A DNA stretch of 64,000 nt, taken from the NCBI GenBank assembly GCA_037355855.1, contig CM074759.1, positions 1,054,001-1,118,000 on the forward strand, read 5' to 3'. The translations under genes and the position numbers were made by a program. The DNA is from Pseudo-nitzschia pungens. Lineage: Eukaryota; Bacillariophyta; Bacillariophyceae; Bacillariales; Bacillariaceae. Position 1 is the first letter of the stretch. Each line of letters opens with the position of its first letter. Below are positions 1 to 10,469 of the stretch, piece after piece. Under the pieces are notes generated by a model, which worked only from the letters and a program-made list of their open reading frames with translations, was not told the DNA's origin and searched no databases.

Positions 1-340
1 TACTCAAAATGCGCACACAGGTTGGATAAAGTTTTCGTTTGTGACAGATTCATTCTACCGCACAACTATGGGTCCATAGAGAAGACGAGGTGAAGAAATC
101 CTGCAAAGATAAGATTTTCTTATCTCTCTTGTTGATTGACTTAAATTTGTAATCAATTCATCTTCATCCTGTCTCGGAAGCGATTTGTTGTTGACTGTTT
201 AGTCGTCACTCGAACTATTCATCCTCTCCACTTCCAATCGAATCCTTGACAGAGTACGGACAGATGGACAGATGGTAGGGTTTCGCGGTCGAGAATCCCC
301 AATATTGTCGTTCAAAGAATGTGCTCTTCCAATCGAGTCC
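1..340. other. 3' flank of the iminopeptidase-like gene
   Basis: No gene, repeat or RNA could be recognised here. The stretch lies downstream of the stop codon of the minus-strand hydrolase and probably holds its 3' UTR. Confidence 0.4.
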
Positions 341-1450
341 TCAGTCGTACTCGGAGAAGAAAGAATCGACTATTTCCCCGTATGTTTTTCCATCTTCGAG
401 CAGCCCATGATGGGAAGCATTCTCTAATTCTTTCACTCGAACAAACTTGTGATTGAAGGCGGTCTTCCAGCCTTCCGCGCAGTCGGCCGTTACAAAATCG
501 TGCTCCCCCCTCATAACCATGCAAGAGGGCATGCGGTTGGCAGATTCCGAGGGTCTATCGGCCTTCCATCCCTGGATGCTGTCTGTTCCGAACCACACGC
601 CGGGCGTTGCGGCACGGTTGTAGGCGTCCGCTAGAGGTTGTGGTTTTGTCCCATCGGCAGCGATCGACCGGCACGCATGCCTCGCTAGGAACCGATCCAT
701 GATGGTCGATACTTCAGGATCCTCTTCTAACAATACGGCAATTCGATCTTCCCATGCCGAATCCATCTGCTCCACGCTGCACGGTGCACTGGAAAGGATT
801 GCCGATAGGCATTTGGGTGCACCTTGTTCGTCGTTGTCGCCGCGTTCGGCAACCCGTTTCATATACTCAAAGGCGAGTATTCCCCCAAAGCTTTGTCCGT
901 ATAAATGAAACCTGGTCAATCCAGATTTCTCAATGACTGCTTCCAGATCATCGACAGAAGATTCTAGCGAGTAGGCCTCAGGTGTTCCAGGACCTGGGCT
1001 CCTTCCGCACCCCAACTGATCGTAAAATACGATAGAGCGATAGGGAACAACATCGCGCATGGGAAGCAAGTAATCTGATGGAAGTCCTGGGCCTCCATGC
1101 AAAACCAAGATCGGAGCAGCTTTCTGGGAGGATAGATTCATTCGATTGTGTATGTGGTACCGAATCGAATGAGAAGTTGTGATGGTCCCGTCGTTGTCGT
1201 CCTCTTCACTACCGTAGGTTCTCGACACTTCCACCTCTCCCTCGAAATCTGTTTGGGCGTTGCATAATCTCCCATAACTGCAGCGATGGTATTGATTGAT
1301 TATACAATTTTTGGTGGGCGGTGTAAGAGCGCTGGACAAAAAGGCCGATACTGGTCCGACTGACAGGAGCGACGACAACACCATTTTTGTCGTCAGAAGA
1401 GCGTTCATGAAGTACCACATGGTGATCATTGGACTCCCGGAACCTAACAT
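341..1450 (-). CDS. Proline iminopeptidase-like alpha/beta hydrolase, probably plastid-targeted
   Basis: A single-exon protein of 369 residues. Seen: the oxyanion-hole motif HGGPG (residues 118-122), the nucleophile elbow GQSFGG with Ser187, an acid candidate Asp318 in GEHDF, and a His pair at 347-348, in the order of an alpha/beta hydrolase. The combination HGGPG plus GQSFGG is typical of the proline iminopeptidase family (release of N-terminal proline from peptides), which also includes tricorn-interacting factors. The N-terminus has a hydrophobic stretch (about residues 15-35) ending VSA|F at 34-37, which matches the diatom plastid-import motif, so a plastid location is inferred. The first ATG is at 1450; Met15 or Met23 would give a more usual signal peptide. 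It is transcribed divergently from the next gene, which has the same kind of presequence. Substrate specificity cannot be read from the sequence. Confidence 0.85.
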   Translation of the reverse strand: MLGSGSPMITMWYFMNALLTTKMVLSSLLSVGPVSAFLSSALTPPTKNCIINQYHRCSYGRLCNAQTDFEGEVEVSRTYGSEEDDNDGTITTSHSIRYHIHNRMNLSSQKAAPILVLHGGPGLPSDYLLPMRDVVPYRSIVFYDQLGCGRSPGPGTPEAYSLESSVDDLEAVIEKSGLTRFHLYGQSFGGILAFEYMKRVAERGDNDEQGAPKCLSAILSSAPCSVEQMDSAWEDRIAVLLEEDPEVSTIMDRFLARHACRSIAADGTKPQPLADAYNRAATPGVWFGTDSIQGWKADRPSESANRMPSCMVMRGEHDFVTADCAEGWKTAFNHKFVRVKELENASHHGLLEDGKTYGEIVDSFFSEYD

Positions 1451-2120
1451 ACGTGTCTTGAATGTGACTGATATTTGTCCTTCGTGTGAGAACCGATTCC
1501 GAAGTGATTGATATTGTAAGCATTCGTTCTTTGAAGCCTTGGTTTTGATGATGATGCTGACTCGTCAAAATCCGACTCGAACTTGGGTGATGAGTGATGA
1601 ACGAATCTTTTTGTTCCTTCTTGATCATCACACATAAGATTACTCGTAAAATTAAGATTACATCATCGTAAGGTTACTCGTAATTACTCGTAACCTCACT
1701 CGTAGTGAGCTAAACTCACGACTTCCGACTTCCGACTTCCTTACCGTCCTGGTATCAGTACAAGAAGTACTCGTAACCTTACTGTAATGCGGATTACTTC
1801 CTACCGGTATTCAGTATTGAGTAATTAACCTTATGTTCTGAACTTGCACGTACGAGTGTGAAGATCCATTCGGCACCCGTGTGTACAGTAATTACATACG
1901 GTAAGGTTACTCGTAGGCTCACTAGACTAAAAGACAAAGATTCCAGATTCTCATCAACACATTCAGATTACCGTACCGTAACCTTACGGGAAGGTTACGT
2001 ATCTTACTCGTAGGCACTCGCAAGGTACAATTACTACTTGATTGATTTTCTGGATCTGCAACATGTCTCCCTTTTCCCGTAACCTTCCCATTCCCAACAC
2101 CAACCCGCATCATAGGATCT
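1451..2120. promoter_or_regulatory. Divergent intergenic promoter region with palindrome cluster
   Basis: This 670-bp gap separates two divergently transcribed genes, so it must hold both promoters. It carries several copies of the 10-bp palindrome-like word GTAAGGTTAC or its complement GTAACCTTAC at 1668-1677, 1773-1782, 1901-1910 and 1978-1987, with ACTCGTA words between them. No TATA box is evident. Function of the repeated word is unknown. Confidence 0.5.
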
Positions 2121-3420
2121 ATGATTGCCTTTCTCGTTCTCACGGTGCTCATTATTTCTCCCAGTGTTTCGGCATTTGGTCCGAGAAGCTCGAGGACTTC
2201 GAGCCCATGGATTGCTAAAAAATCCAGACCCACGCACCTCTATCTCTCCGATGCTGCTGCGAAAACCGAGCACACGTGGTCCCCCCAGGATCTCACGAGG
2301 GACAACGTCGGGTTTCGCCAAATTCCTGACGACGACTATATCAAAAAATATCAAGAACATCCCGAACTGTGGCCGGTAGAGTTTTTCGTGGTGCCCTATC
2401 GTCGTAGCCGTTCGACCGAAACAAATGCTCATGGCGAGACACAGATCCTGGTCCGAAAATCTTCTAACGGGACTTCTCGATACGGTCTCGGGACGGGTGT
2501 TCCGGCAACCCGCTGGATGCTTTCGACCGCAAAAGTCCCAAACGGCTACAAATTGACAGAGCCCATCATCGCTGTGGAAGCCAGTGACTTTCCCGAGTTT
2601 CCAAACTCCAGGGGCGAATCGACACGGTCTTGGGCCTACCGAAAGATTCATCTTCGCGGGGATGCCTTTGGGCGAGACACGGACGATGCCGTGCATCTCC
2701 ACGACTCCGAGCTGGAAGACTACGCGAAGGAGATTAGAGACCACTTGGTGACCGGATTGGCCGAGAAAAGCACCTCGAGCAACGCTGATGCCAACCAGTG
2801 GGAAGCCCACCGGATGTCCGTTGTCCGGAAAATCCTTGAGGACGACAACAGCGTAGCTGCTATCCAGGGAGCCCTTCGCATGAGCGGTCTCTTCCAACGA
2901 TGCGAGAGTGACGCTTCCACTTCTCGCTACGTGAATTTTTCCGATGCGCCGAATCCGCTCGAGTTGGCACGGTCCGTGAAAATCTACACCATGTTTCCAC
3001 AGATGCCGGACCCCATGCCACTCCCTTCAACTTCCCCCGAAGCGTTGAAGGACGAGATTCGGAGCCGTCCCTCCCGGATGGCCAAGACCGGGAGGGATCC
3101 ACACCAAGGACCAGCACGGAAGAACCTACACACACATTTCTACCTCGAATGTGAGCAACACTATCCACGGTGTCTACCTCACGTTTGACGCTACGCATTG
3201 TCTCCCAAATCCTGCCGACGGAAAGGGAGAAACAGTTCCTCCGGCGCTTGACTTGTTTGGCACGAAGAGCATCCAGCGGGAATGGAAATCACTGCAAGAA
3301 CTCAAAGTGTTGAACTCTAGTGGCAGTGCGATCAGCACAGAAGATCCAAAACCAACGTTTATATCCGGCTTCATCGCTCGCCAGCTCTTGAAAGATGGCG
3401 TAATTGACATACATGGGTGA
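2121..3420 (+). CDS. Unknown protein, probably plastid-targeted, with one internal frame break
   Basis: The reading frame opens with ATG at 2121 and a signal peptide ending SVSA|FGP (cleavage near residues 18/19), a textbook diatom plastid-import motif. The first frame runs to 3188. A second frame, shifted by +1, is free of stops from 3049 to 3420 and continues with ordinary protein-like sequence (THISTSNVSN, then GVYLTFDATH) where the first frame turns into poor His/Arg/Pro-rich sequence. I therefore read one protein of about 430 residues with a +1 frame change somewhere between 3049 and 3186, probably near 3095-3110. No GT-AG intron of the right length fits. Causes could be a one-base assembly insertion, a recent mutation or recoding. 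I do not recognise a domain. The last residues (VIDIHG) precede a TGA at 3418-3420. Confidence 0.6.
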
Positions 3421-4532
3421 GTCAGTCAGTGAACAAACTCACTGTCAGCGAAGATACTAGATGGCCAACTTCAGTCGAGATACATCAACTCACGTTCAAC
3501 TAAGGGTGAGATTGTCACGAGTTCTGTTGGGAGGGGTCATTATCCATAATCATCGACTGGACCTTGGTAACCCTCTGAAAATGCAAGGATGACGGGGTGA
3601 ATCGAGCGGTAAATCCCTGTTATAGCACCTCAGCATTGTGCTAGCACCAGCACGGATACTTTCACCACATACCGTGGGACTAAAATACGGTTCCGCAAAC
3701 AGTCTTCAGTAGTTATCTAGTACGAAGTACTGACAACTGTGAGGCCTTGGCTATTCCCAGGAAAAACAATTCAAACTGGTGATGTCATCAAAATCTATGA
3801 TTTAGAGAGTTTTCGTGGATTTGTTGGCTGGGTGTGTAATACTCTTCTTTTGTCTATCAATGGATTGCTGATGGCAAGTATCTCTTAGTTGTCACTCTAT
3901 CTCTGATCCCACTTCTTACAACTACAAAACGAGCGAGAAATGAATGATTTCTGATGTCGTATGTATGTAAGATCTTACTATAGATAGCATACGGTGATGC
4001 CTTTTTCAGCTGATTTTTTTTGTTGACACAGTTGACAACGTATGCAAATTAACCTTATCCCAAATAATGTTGAATCATTTTTGGCTTTTTTCCGAGAAAA
4101 ATCAATTTTTCGTCACGTGTTCAAATGACACGTCATGTTGACAATCAGGGGCCGTGACGTTCACATGACGTCATGAAGAATGGTTCTACGACAAAGCTAA
4201 AAAATGACCCAGAACCAATCATATGTCGAAGTTCTGGTCGTTCCAAATGTCGCAAACCCAACTCCGAAGCGTTCGGTTTTTCGTGTCTGATTCGATTTTG
4301 GAGAAGAATACAGCGAATGGATTACAAGACCTCTAGGATCTCAACTTTTTGCACCACGTAATGGCCTATTGAATGCCAGTTTTGCCTTCCGTGCTTGCCG
4401 AAAGAATGACGGAGCAGAGTCCTGGGGGATAAGGCTTACTGATTGACAACATTGGTTTCGTACCGTAACCGTTACTCGTATTGTGACGCCAAATCTGTCA
4501 TAAATTTGACATCGGTTCAGAATTTCGACAAC
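3421..4532. other. Intergenic region, upstream of the YoaK-like gene
   Basis: No gene seen in 1.1 kb. The distal part (3421-4100) is AT-rich and featureless apart from scattered TACTTCG-type words. The proximal part holds the TGACGT/ACGTCA cluster annotated separately and should contain the promoter of the gene starting at 4533. Confidence 0.4.
4114..4173 (+). promoter_or_regulatory. Cluster of CRE/CCRE-like bZIP sites
   Basis: Within 60 bp lie CACGTG (4114-4119), ACGTCA (4130-4135), TGACGT (4155-4160) and the full palindrome TGACGTCA (4166-4173). A TGACGC follows at 4484-4489, close to the start codon at 4533. In Phaeodactylum, TGACGT/ACGTCA/TGACGC are the CO2/cAMP-responsive elements described for carbonic anhydrase promoters and are bound by bZIP factors. 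That this cluster controls the downstream membrane-protein gene is inferred from position only. Confidence 0.5.
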
Positions 4533-5447
4533 ATGAAAATTTTTCCCCGCTTTGTCATCGCCACCGTGCTTCTTGCGGCCGGTTTCTCCGATGCCCTCGC
4601 CCCTACCAGCGCCATCCGCAACCAGCGAAACTCGCTGGTTTCGGCTATGCGTAGCCGAGGCGGAGCTTTGAAGTCGTCGAACGATCGTGTGTTCCCCGTT
4701 CCAACCAAAGAATCCGTCGAACAGGCCAAGGCTGTCGTCAAGTCTGCTCTTCCCCTCTCAAACAAAGCTGCCGTTGGAATGGGTATGGTTCTTGCTTTCA
4801 ATGCCGGTGTGATCAACTGCGCCAGTCTCTCTGGACTTTTGGCCGCCGGAACCAAACAGGCTAGTGCTGCAGTCACCGGTGCCTGGACTAACTCCGCCAT
4901 CGGTGCCGCAACCTTGTTTGCCTCCTCAGGACCTAATGCCGCCGCCGCAAGCCAATTTGTTTTCAACGCCAAGTGCATCATTTGCTACTTGTTCGGATCT
5001 GTCATCAGTGGATTTGTTATCCCTGAGCCTAAGGCCTTCGAAATCGATGTGCCAAAGAGTGTCTCTCTCTTCACAATTGCAGCTGGTCTCTTGGCGTCCG
5101 CCAGCTATTTGGCCCGTGCCTCCAACATTAACTACCTCTTCCTTTGCTGCCTCGCAACCGGACTTCAAAACTCCTTCACCTCCACAACGACCGCCAACTT
5201 GTGCCGAACATGCCACTTCTCCGGTATCACCTCCGACATGGGAACCTTCATCGGACAAGCCTTGGGAGGAAACAAGGCCAATGTTCAGAGATTGAAAAAT
5301 GTTGCCATGATTGCTGCTTCCTTCTGGATCGGTGGATTCCTATCCCTTGGTTGGACCAAGAAATTCGGAGGCCTTGTTCTCATGGGTACCGCCTTGGTTG
5401 ACTTGGCCTTCGCCGGATACCTTGGACTCAAGAAGTCTTCCCAGTAA
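4533..5447 (+). CDS. YoaK/DUF1275-family membrane protein, candidate plastid membrane
   Basis: A 304-residue single-exon protein. The ATG at 4533 is preferred over the earlier open frame because it opens a signal peptide ending SDA|LAP (residues 19-24), a variant of the diatom plastid motif with Leu at +1. About six hydrophobic segments follow (near 78-100, 105-135, 150-165, 182-200, 205-225, 255-275). The region around residues 213-245 (GLQNSFTST, then CRTCHFSGITSD) fits the conserved GMQN...RTTH.TG..TD signature of the DUF1275/YoaK family, an uncharacterised bacterial-type membrane family. The transported substrate, if any, is unknown. A cluster of possible CO2/cAMP-responsive sites lies about 360 bp upstream. 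Confidence 0.75.
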   Translation: MKIFPRFVIATVLLAAGFSDALAPTSAIRNQRNSLVSAMRSRGGALKSSNDRVFPVPTKESVEQAKAVVKSALPLSNKAAVGMGMVLAFNAGVINCASLSGLLAAGTKQASAAVTGAWTNSAIGAATLFASSGPNAAAASQFVFNAKCIICYLFGSVISGFVIPEPKAFEIDVPKSVSLFTIAAGLLASASYLARASNINYLFLCCLATGLQNSFTSTTTANLCRTCHFSGITSDMGTFIGQALGGNKANVQRLKNVAMIAASFWIGGFLSLGWTKKFGGLVLMGTALVDLAFAGYLGLKKSSQ

Positions 5448-6600
5448 CTTCATATCTTTCCTGCAAAAACGACGTGCTAGCATCATGCGCCTATAGTCAC
5501 TATGTTCCCGTTCGACTTGGATGCGTTCCAGAACTGATCGCAACACAAACTACATTTGAATCGAATGCGCGGGACAAATGGAGAATGGTTAAATATTATT
5601 TTAGTATGACAAACTATTCTCGACTCTTCTTTCATTCGTTTTACAATGACTTTTTCGTTGGGGAATGGATGGTATGCGACGAAACCTAACAGCACGATAG
5701 CAAAATCTGTCGTCCGTCGAACGACGCCGGAAATGTAGCCGACAACAACAAAGGTCGACATGCAAAAAGGTGGTCCGTTTGAGTCGTTCCAGTGCACGTC
5801 AGACCATATGGCTTTCACATGGATCTTTGAGAGAACTCATCCTCACACCGTTCGCAGCAAAATGCTCTATCAACCACTGGAAAGACCACCAGAAAAGTAG
5901 GATCACTTGTCGTCCGGTCTGCAGTTATTCTTCAATTTTTCTTGGGTTTTGTGATTGCCCCCTGCATGCCCCGTGCATGCCCCATGCCGTCGCTGAATGG
6001 CTACATTCAGGTTTTTGTTGCGTCGCATCGAGTTTGACCAATCATATCGTATTCGTACCGGTAGTTCACGGCTGTTTCTTCGTTATTACATCCCGATAGT
6101 AGTTAGTATTCGTACTACTTCGTATCTGGTAACGTCCGTCTGTCCGCGACCATGTACTCTTTCTTGTACTTCGTAACCTTAACCTTACTCCACAGTTTGA
6201 AAGTCATCTCAATTTTTTAAAATTTAAATTTTTACCGTTCATTTTCAATCTGGCTGGGTTTCGTAAGGTTTCTTATCGAAGGTGTGATTTGTGATTTGGT
6301 CATTCCATCCCGGGAACAAGTCTTACAGGTACGTACTGGGTACAAATTTTGTACTTCGTACGTAGTAGTACGGTAAGGTTTTTTATTGTGCATCGTGGTA
6401 TCGAACTTTTTGAATCATCAATCACCTCACGGCCAGTCCCCGACGATCGATACCGAGCATCCTGGGATCCACCAATAACCAGACGCGAGTGTAACCATCC
6501 CTTTCAATATTTTTAAAAAATTCGACAACAGAAGTTATCCTTGCCGCAACTATTGAAGCATCTTTACATCATTTTCAATCCAAATTCGTATCGATCTAAA
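5448..6600. other. Intergenic region, 5' to RanGAP
   Basis: No gene recognised in 1.15 kb. A near-tandem pair of GCATGCCCC-type words sits at about 5963-5982. From about 6100 to 6400 the sequence is dense in TACTTCGTA, CGTAACCTTA and GTACGTACT words of the dispersed palindrome family. The last 60 bp before the ATG at 6601 are AT-rich and could be the 5' leader. Confidence 0.4.
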
Positions 6601-8004
6601 ATGGCAATCACTCTTTCTACACTCGACCCGGAGAAACGCGAAGAGATCAATGCCGAAAAGGCAGCAGTATTGGTCGCGAGCTGGAAAGAGCAGCTGTTGG
6701 AGGAACAAACGCGAGCACCGGACGGCGCCGTTTTGTGCGACAAGGTTATTCTCCGTGGGAAAACATACAAGCCCGAGGCTGCTACTATTATCGCCGACTT
6801 TTTGACGTCAACGAAAGACTTCACTCCATCCATTGCATCGGGTATCACAAGTGCCATAATCGATGATATCATCGCCAGTCAAAACACCGAGGATGGTCTA
6901 AGTGTTTTGCAGACCATTTCCGATGCATTCCAAGAGAGCAAACTCGTAGAAGTGGACCTAAGCGACAATGCCATGGGAACCAAAGGTATCGACGCTTGCA
7001 GAACTGTTCTGTGTGGACCAACTGCAATCAGTACTCTGGAGAGCTTGTCTCTCTGCAACAATGGACTCAGCAAGGACACCATGGAAGTGACCGCCGTACT
7101 CCTTACTCAAGAAGAAGATGGTGCTTGTGTTGCGAACAACCTCAAAAAGATTCACTTCTTCAATAACATGAGTGACAACGAAGGGTGTGAATCGTTTAGG
7201 AAGATCATTGCAAAAACAACCAAGCTCGAAGATATTCGCATGTCAGGTACCAGAGCTAAAGCCCCAGGTAGTCTCCATATCGCGGCCGGTCTCAAGGACC
7301 TTGCAACTGCTGGAAATTTAAGCAAAGTTGTTCGGCTAGATTTGGCAGACAACTCGTTCGGAGATTGCTACGAAGATCTTGCTGATGCTTTGCGGACCTG
7401 CAAGAAGCTCGAATACCTTGATATTAGCGAATGTACAATGGGTGAAGAGGGAATCTCTGCAATTTGCGCCGCCCTTGTCGAGGCTGGATCACCGTTGAAG
7501 TTCCTTTCGCTTGGTGGAAATGATCTTGGAGAAGACTCAAACGGCAGAGAAATTGGTCAAACAATTGGAGGGTTGATCAAATCTGTCAAAAACTCTATTG
7601 AATCATTTAGTGCATCGGAAAATGAATTGAAGAGCCCAGGTATTCGATGCATTGCGAGATCACTCAAGACCAGTGCGATCAAAGAAATTTATCTGAATCA
7701 AAACGAAATCGGTTCCGTGGGTGCCAACGAACTGATTGCAATGGCAGATCAGACACCCAACTTGCAAAAAATCGAGTTGGATCTGAATGGGTTTCTGCCC
7801 GATATTGTTGAAGGCCTTACGGGTGCATTCGGCGACAAACTTGCTGAAATGGAGGACAATAACGACGAAGATGACTACGACGAAGATTTGGATGAAGAGG
7901 ATCTGGAAGAAGGTGCGGATGCCGAAGATGATGATGCTGGGGAGAAGCCCGACGCAGAGGTTGATGCTTTGGCCGATGAGCTTGGTAAAATGGGCCAGAA
8001 TTGA
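6601..8004 (+). CDS. Ran GTPase-activating protein (RanGAP), plant-type LRR protein
   Basis: A 467-residue single-exon protein, starting at the first ATG of the frame. It is built of leucine-rich repeats of the RNase-inhibitor/RanGAP type from about residue 110 to 410, with signature stretches EVDLSDNAMGTKGI, IHFFNNMSDNEG and SENELKSPG that match plant RanGAP repeats closely. The C-terminus is strongly acidic (about 415-455), the usual RanGAP tail. RanGAP stimulates GTP hydrolysis by Ran in the cytoplasm and so keeps the nucleocytoplasmic Ran gradient. The plant N-terminal WPP domain for nuclear-envelope anchoring is not visible; the first 100 residues are a different, mostly helical sequence. 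No SUMO-site domain of animal RanGAP1 is seen either. Confidence 0.88.
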   Translation: MAITLSTLDPEKREEINAEKAAVLVASWKEQLLEEQTRAPDGAVLCDKVILRGKTYKPEAATIIADFLTSTKDFTPSIASGITSAIIDDIIASQNTEDGLSVLQTISDAFQESKLVEVDLSDNAMGTKGIDACRTVLCGPTAISTLESLSLCNNGLSKDTMEVTAVLLTQEEDGACVANNLKKIHFFNNMSDNEGCESFRKIIAKTTKLEDIRMSGTRAKAPGSLHIAAGLKDLATAGNLSKVVRLDLADNSFGDCYEDLADALRTCKKLEYLDISECTMGEEGISAICAALVEAGSPLKFLSLGGNDLGEDSNGREIGQTIGGLIKSVKNSIESFSASENELKSPGIRCIARSLKTSAIKEIYLNQNEIGSVGANELIAMADQTPNLQKIELDLNGFLPDIVEGLTGAFGDKLAEMEDNNDEDDYDEDLDEEDLEEGADAEDDDAGEKPDAEVDALADELGKMGQN

Positions 8005-9141
8005 GTTGACGCGACGCAACTGCCAATGTGCTAACGGCTTTCGCCAGCAAAATCGAATCGCTTTTCTTATTCGATTTCCCTCAATAATTATCGAATAACG
8101 AACCAAATATCTTTCTCATCCTTCTCTACCACCTGTACAGTAGCATTATTTTCATAGTTTCGTTTCATTGCTCAACTTTTCCATTATATCGTTATCCCAA
8201 CTCCGTGATACAAATAGCTCCGTTCATCGTTAGTAACGTCGGTTTCGTTCCACTCGAACTACTGTAGTAAAGTGTTTTCTTCATACTATGGCAGCACAAC
8301 AGTTATGTCATGTACATTTACGAGTATCAACCTATCAGTCTAGCGATACATTTCAATGTATTAAAAGTGGCAACAACCATGAATCATTGCTTCCTGTTGT
8401 GGCGCAGATTACAACTTATTTTTTTTTAAAAAAAGAAATACTACGTAAGGTTAGTACTACGTACTAATAATCATTGCAAGCGCGCTTAACATTGCAGACC
8501 GAATGGATCTTTGTTACTTTGGGTATGTATGGTACGTATCTACGTATGTAAAAGAAAAATGGACTTATTACGAGATCTTGAAATTCGTGTTGTTTTGTGA
8601 GAGGATGAAAGCTTTCCTAGTCATACGACGGAACTTTACCATAATGGTTTCTGCTACTTAAAGGGCCTTCTGATTGTGGACACGTGCAAGGCCAGCTGTC
8701 ATACAATGAAAATCTGATGTACCGGTATGTTCTTGAATGCATTACGAGTAAGCCTTACAATCGAAGTATTCTTGACACGCACACATATCATCCTCGATCC
8801 CCAATTTGGTCCTTAAGTAATGGAATGCAACAACTCTCTAAACGACTAAATGAACTAATGAATCTTCTCCTTCCGGAAACTGAAGATCAATCAATCATGA
8901 ATCTTGTACGAGTAGAAGTATTATATTGTTTGTACGACGATCTTTGTGCTCAACGTGAAAGTACGAGTAGAAGCAGTAACCTTACTGTTACCTTTTTTCT
9001 TCTCCGTCGAACTAAAGATCGCATCACATCACATCACATCACATCACGAACACTGCAACTATCAGCACAACATTATTAAGAGTGACCAGTAACATAAATA
9101 GACTGGTTTCTTTGTAGCAACGTTGAGAAAGAGTTCAAACA
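8005..9141. other. Intergenic region between RanGAP and PLAC8-like gene
   Basis: No supported gene. Contains a T/A run near 8420-8436, GTAAGGTTAG/ACGTAC words around 8440-8470, and a small tandem array of ATCAC, five units, at 9023-9047. A 131-codon open frame across 8684-9079 depends on this array and is not protein-like. Confidence 0.4.
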
Positions 9142-9923
9142 ATGTCATCCGAAAAAACTCCATTGGCAGAAGCGACGCCAGTCGAAAGCCCTCCTCCCTC
9201 GAAGTGGAAGTCTGAATTGTTGGGTTGCTTGAAGTATGGTTGCTGCCATCCCTCGGTTTTGTGCTCTTGGTTTACCCCTCAGCTTCACATGGGACAGGTG
9301 TGTACTTCCTCAAACATTTGCTACGTGTAGGAGTATGCGCTGGATTTTAATTTACGATGCCTTCCGGTACCAACAAAAACTCACATGATCGAACTTTGAC
9401 CACTCCTATCCAACTAATATGCAACATGATACTCACAAATCCTTTTCTTGTTCTTCAGGTGCTAACACGCATGAATTTGACATGGATAGGAGATGAAGGC
9501 GATTACAAATCAACTTTCCGCACTGTTTGCAATATCTGGATCGTGACAGCTCTCGTCAACTTTTTCTACTATTGCGAACTCGAAACAGTGGTGGAAAACG
9601 ATGAAGGTGGTTTCGATACGATTCGAAACGAAGACTGTTCGCAATTTAGCTACAGTTTGTCTCATTGGGTTGACTATTTTTCTTCTTTGTATACCTTTGT
9701 TGTTTTGATCAAGCTTCGCATGGCGATCCGCAAGAAATACAACATCGACGCAGAGTATTGTCCCGTATGCGAAGATTGCATCTGCATTGGTTGCTGTGGT
9801 TTCTTGTCGTTGGTTCAAATGTCACACCAGACGGCAGATTACGAGCATGTTGATGGAGCTTTTTGCACCCCTACTGGTTTGGTTCCGGATGAGGAGGCCC
9901 CGGCCGAAGCTGTTGTGGTGTAG
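9142..9923 (+). CDS. PLAC8-family cysteine-rich protein, two exons
   Basis: Model: exons 9142-9297 and 9459-9923, joined in phase 0 (206 residues). The donor is CAG|GTGTGT and the acceptor TTCTTCAG|GTG. Exon 1 gives a Pro-rich N-terminus, then a Cys-rich stretch (CLKYGCCHPSVLCSW). Exon 2 gives two hydrophobic segments (about residues 70-90 and 115-135), then Cys-rich CPVCEDCICIGCCGF followed by LVQMSHQ, matching the PLAC8 C-terminal Cys-x2-Q pattern. PLAC8 proteins are small plasma-membrane-associated proteins; plant members affect cell size and cadmium efflux. The specific role here is unknown. The acidic tail ends in EAVVV. Confidence 0.78.
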
Positions 9924-10469
9924 GTCAATTAATCCATCCAAAAACACACGATCAATCGCATCCATCAATGATCTATATCCCACACTAAGAACACTCACTT
10001 TGGAGCCTACTCTATAGTTTCGGAGGGCATTACTGTAGGAGGTTCGACATGTCTGTAAATCATCGTAACTAATCTCTAGCTGAATATGAAAACTATGTAT
10101 TATGATTTCTCTCTTAATGAAACCGTTCAAAATCATTTGTTACCCATTCCCGTAGTACAAGTCTCAACCGCTTTCTCATAACTGATCAGATATCCTTCAT
10201 ACCTGCTTACATTTTCGCCCCTTGCAACTTATCGACAATGAGATGAGTTTCTCCCACGTCCTCTGAAAAAGAGCGAAGAATAGCGGATAGGAAGAATGCT
10301 TTTGAAATATAACACTCTACTGCCATTTCTAATATTCCATCCCCTGCATCATGCCTCGTAGACCAAAGATTATTGGCCGGCTTGTGACAGAGTTTGCACA
10401 TAATATTATACAGATTGACAAAGGTTTCGCTTCTCACGTCGAAGCGCCCTCGTCTGTTCAAAAAACTCG
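9924..10469. other. Convergent intergenic region
   Basis: Lies between the stop codons of two convergent genes and presumably contains both 3' UTRs. No conserved structure or gene was recognised. Confidence 0.35.

Noticed and set aside
8684..9079. 131-codon plus-strand open frame
   Set aside because: Depends on the ATCAC tandem array, has no protein-like composition and lies in a repeat-rich gap.
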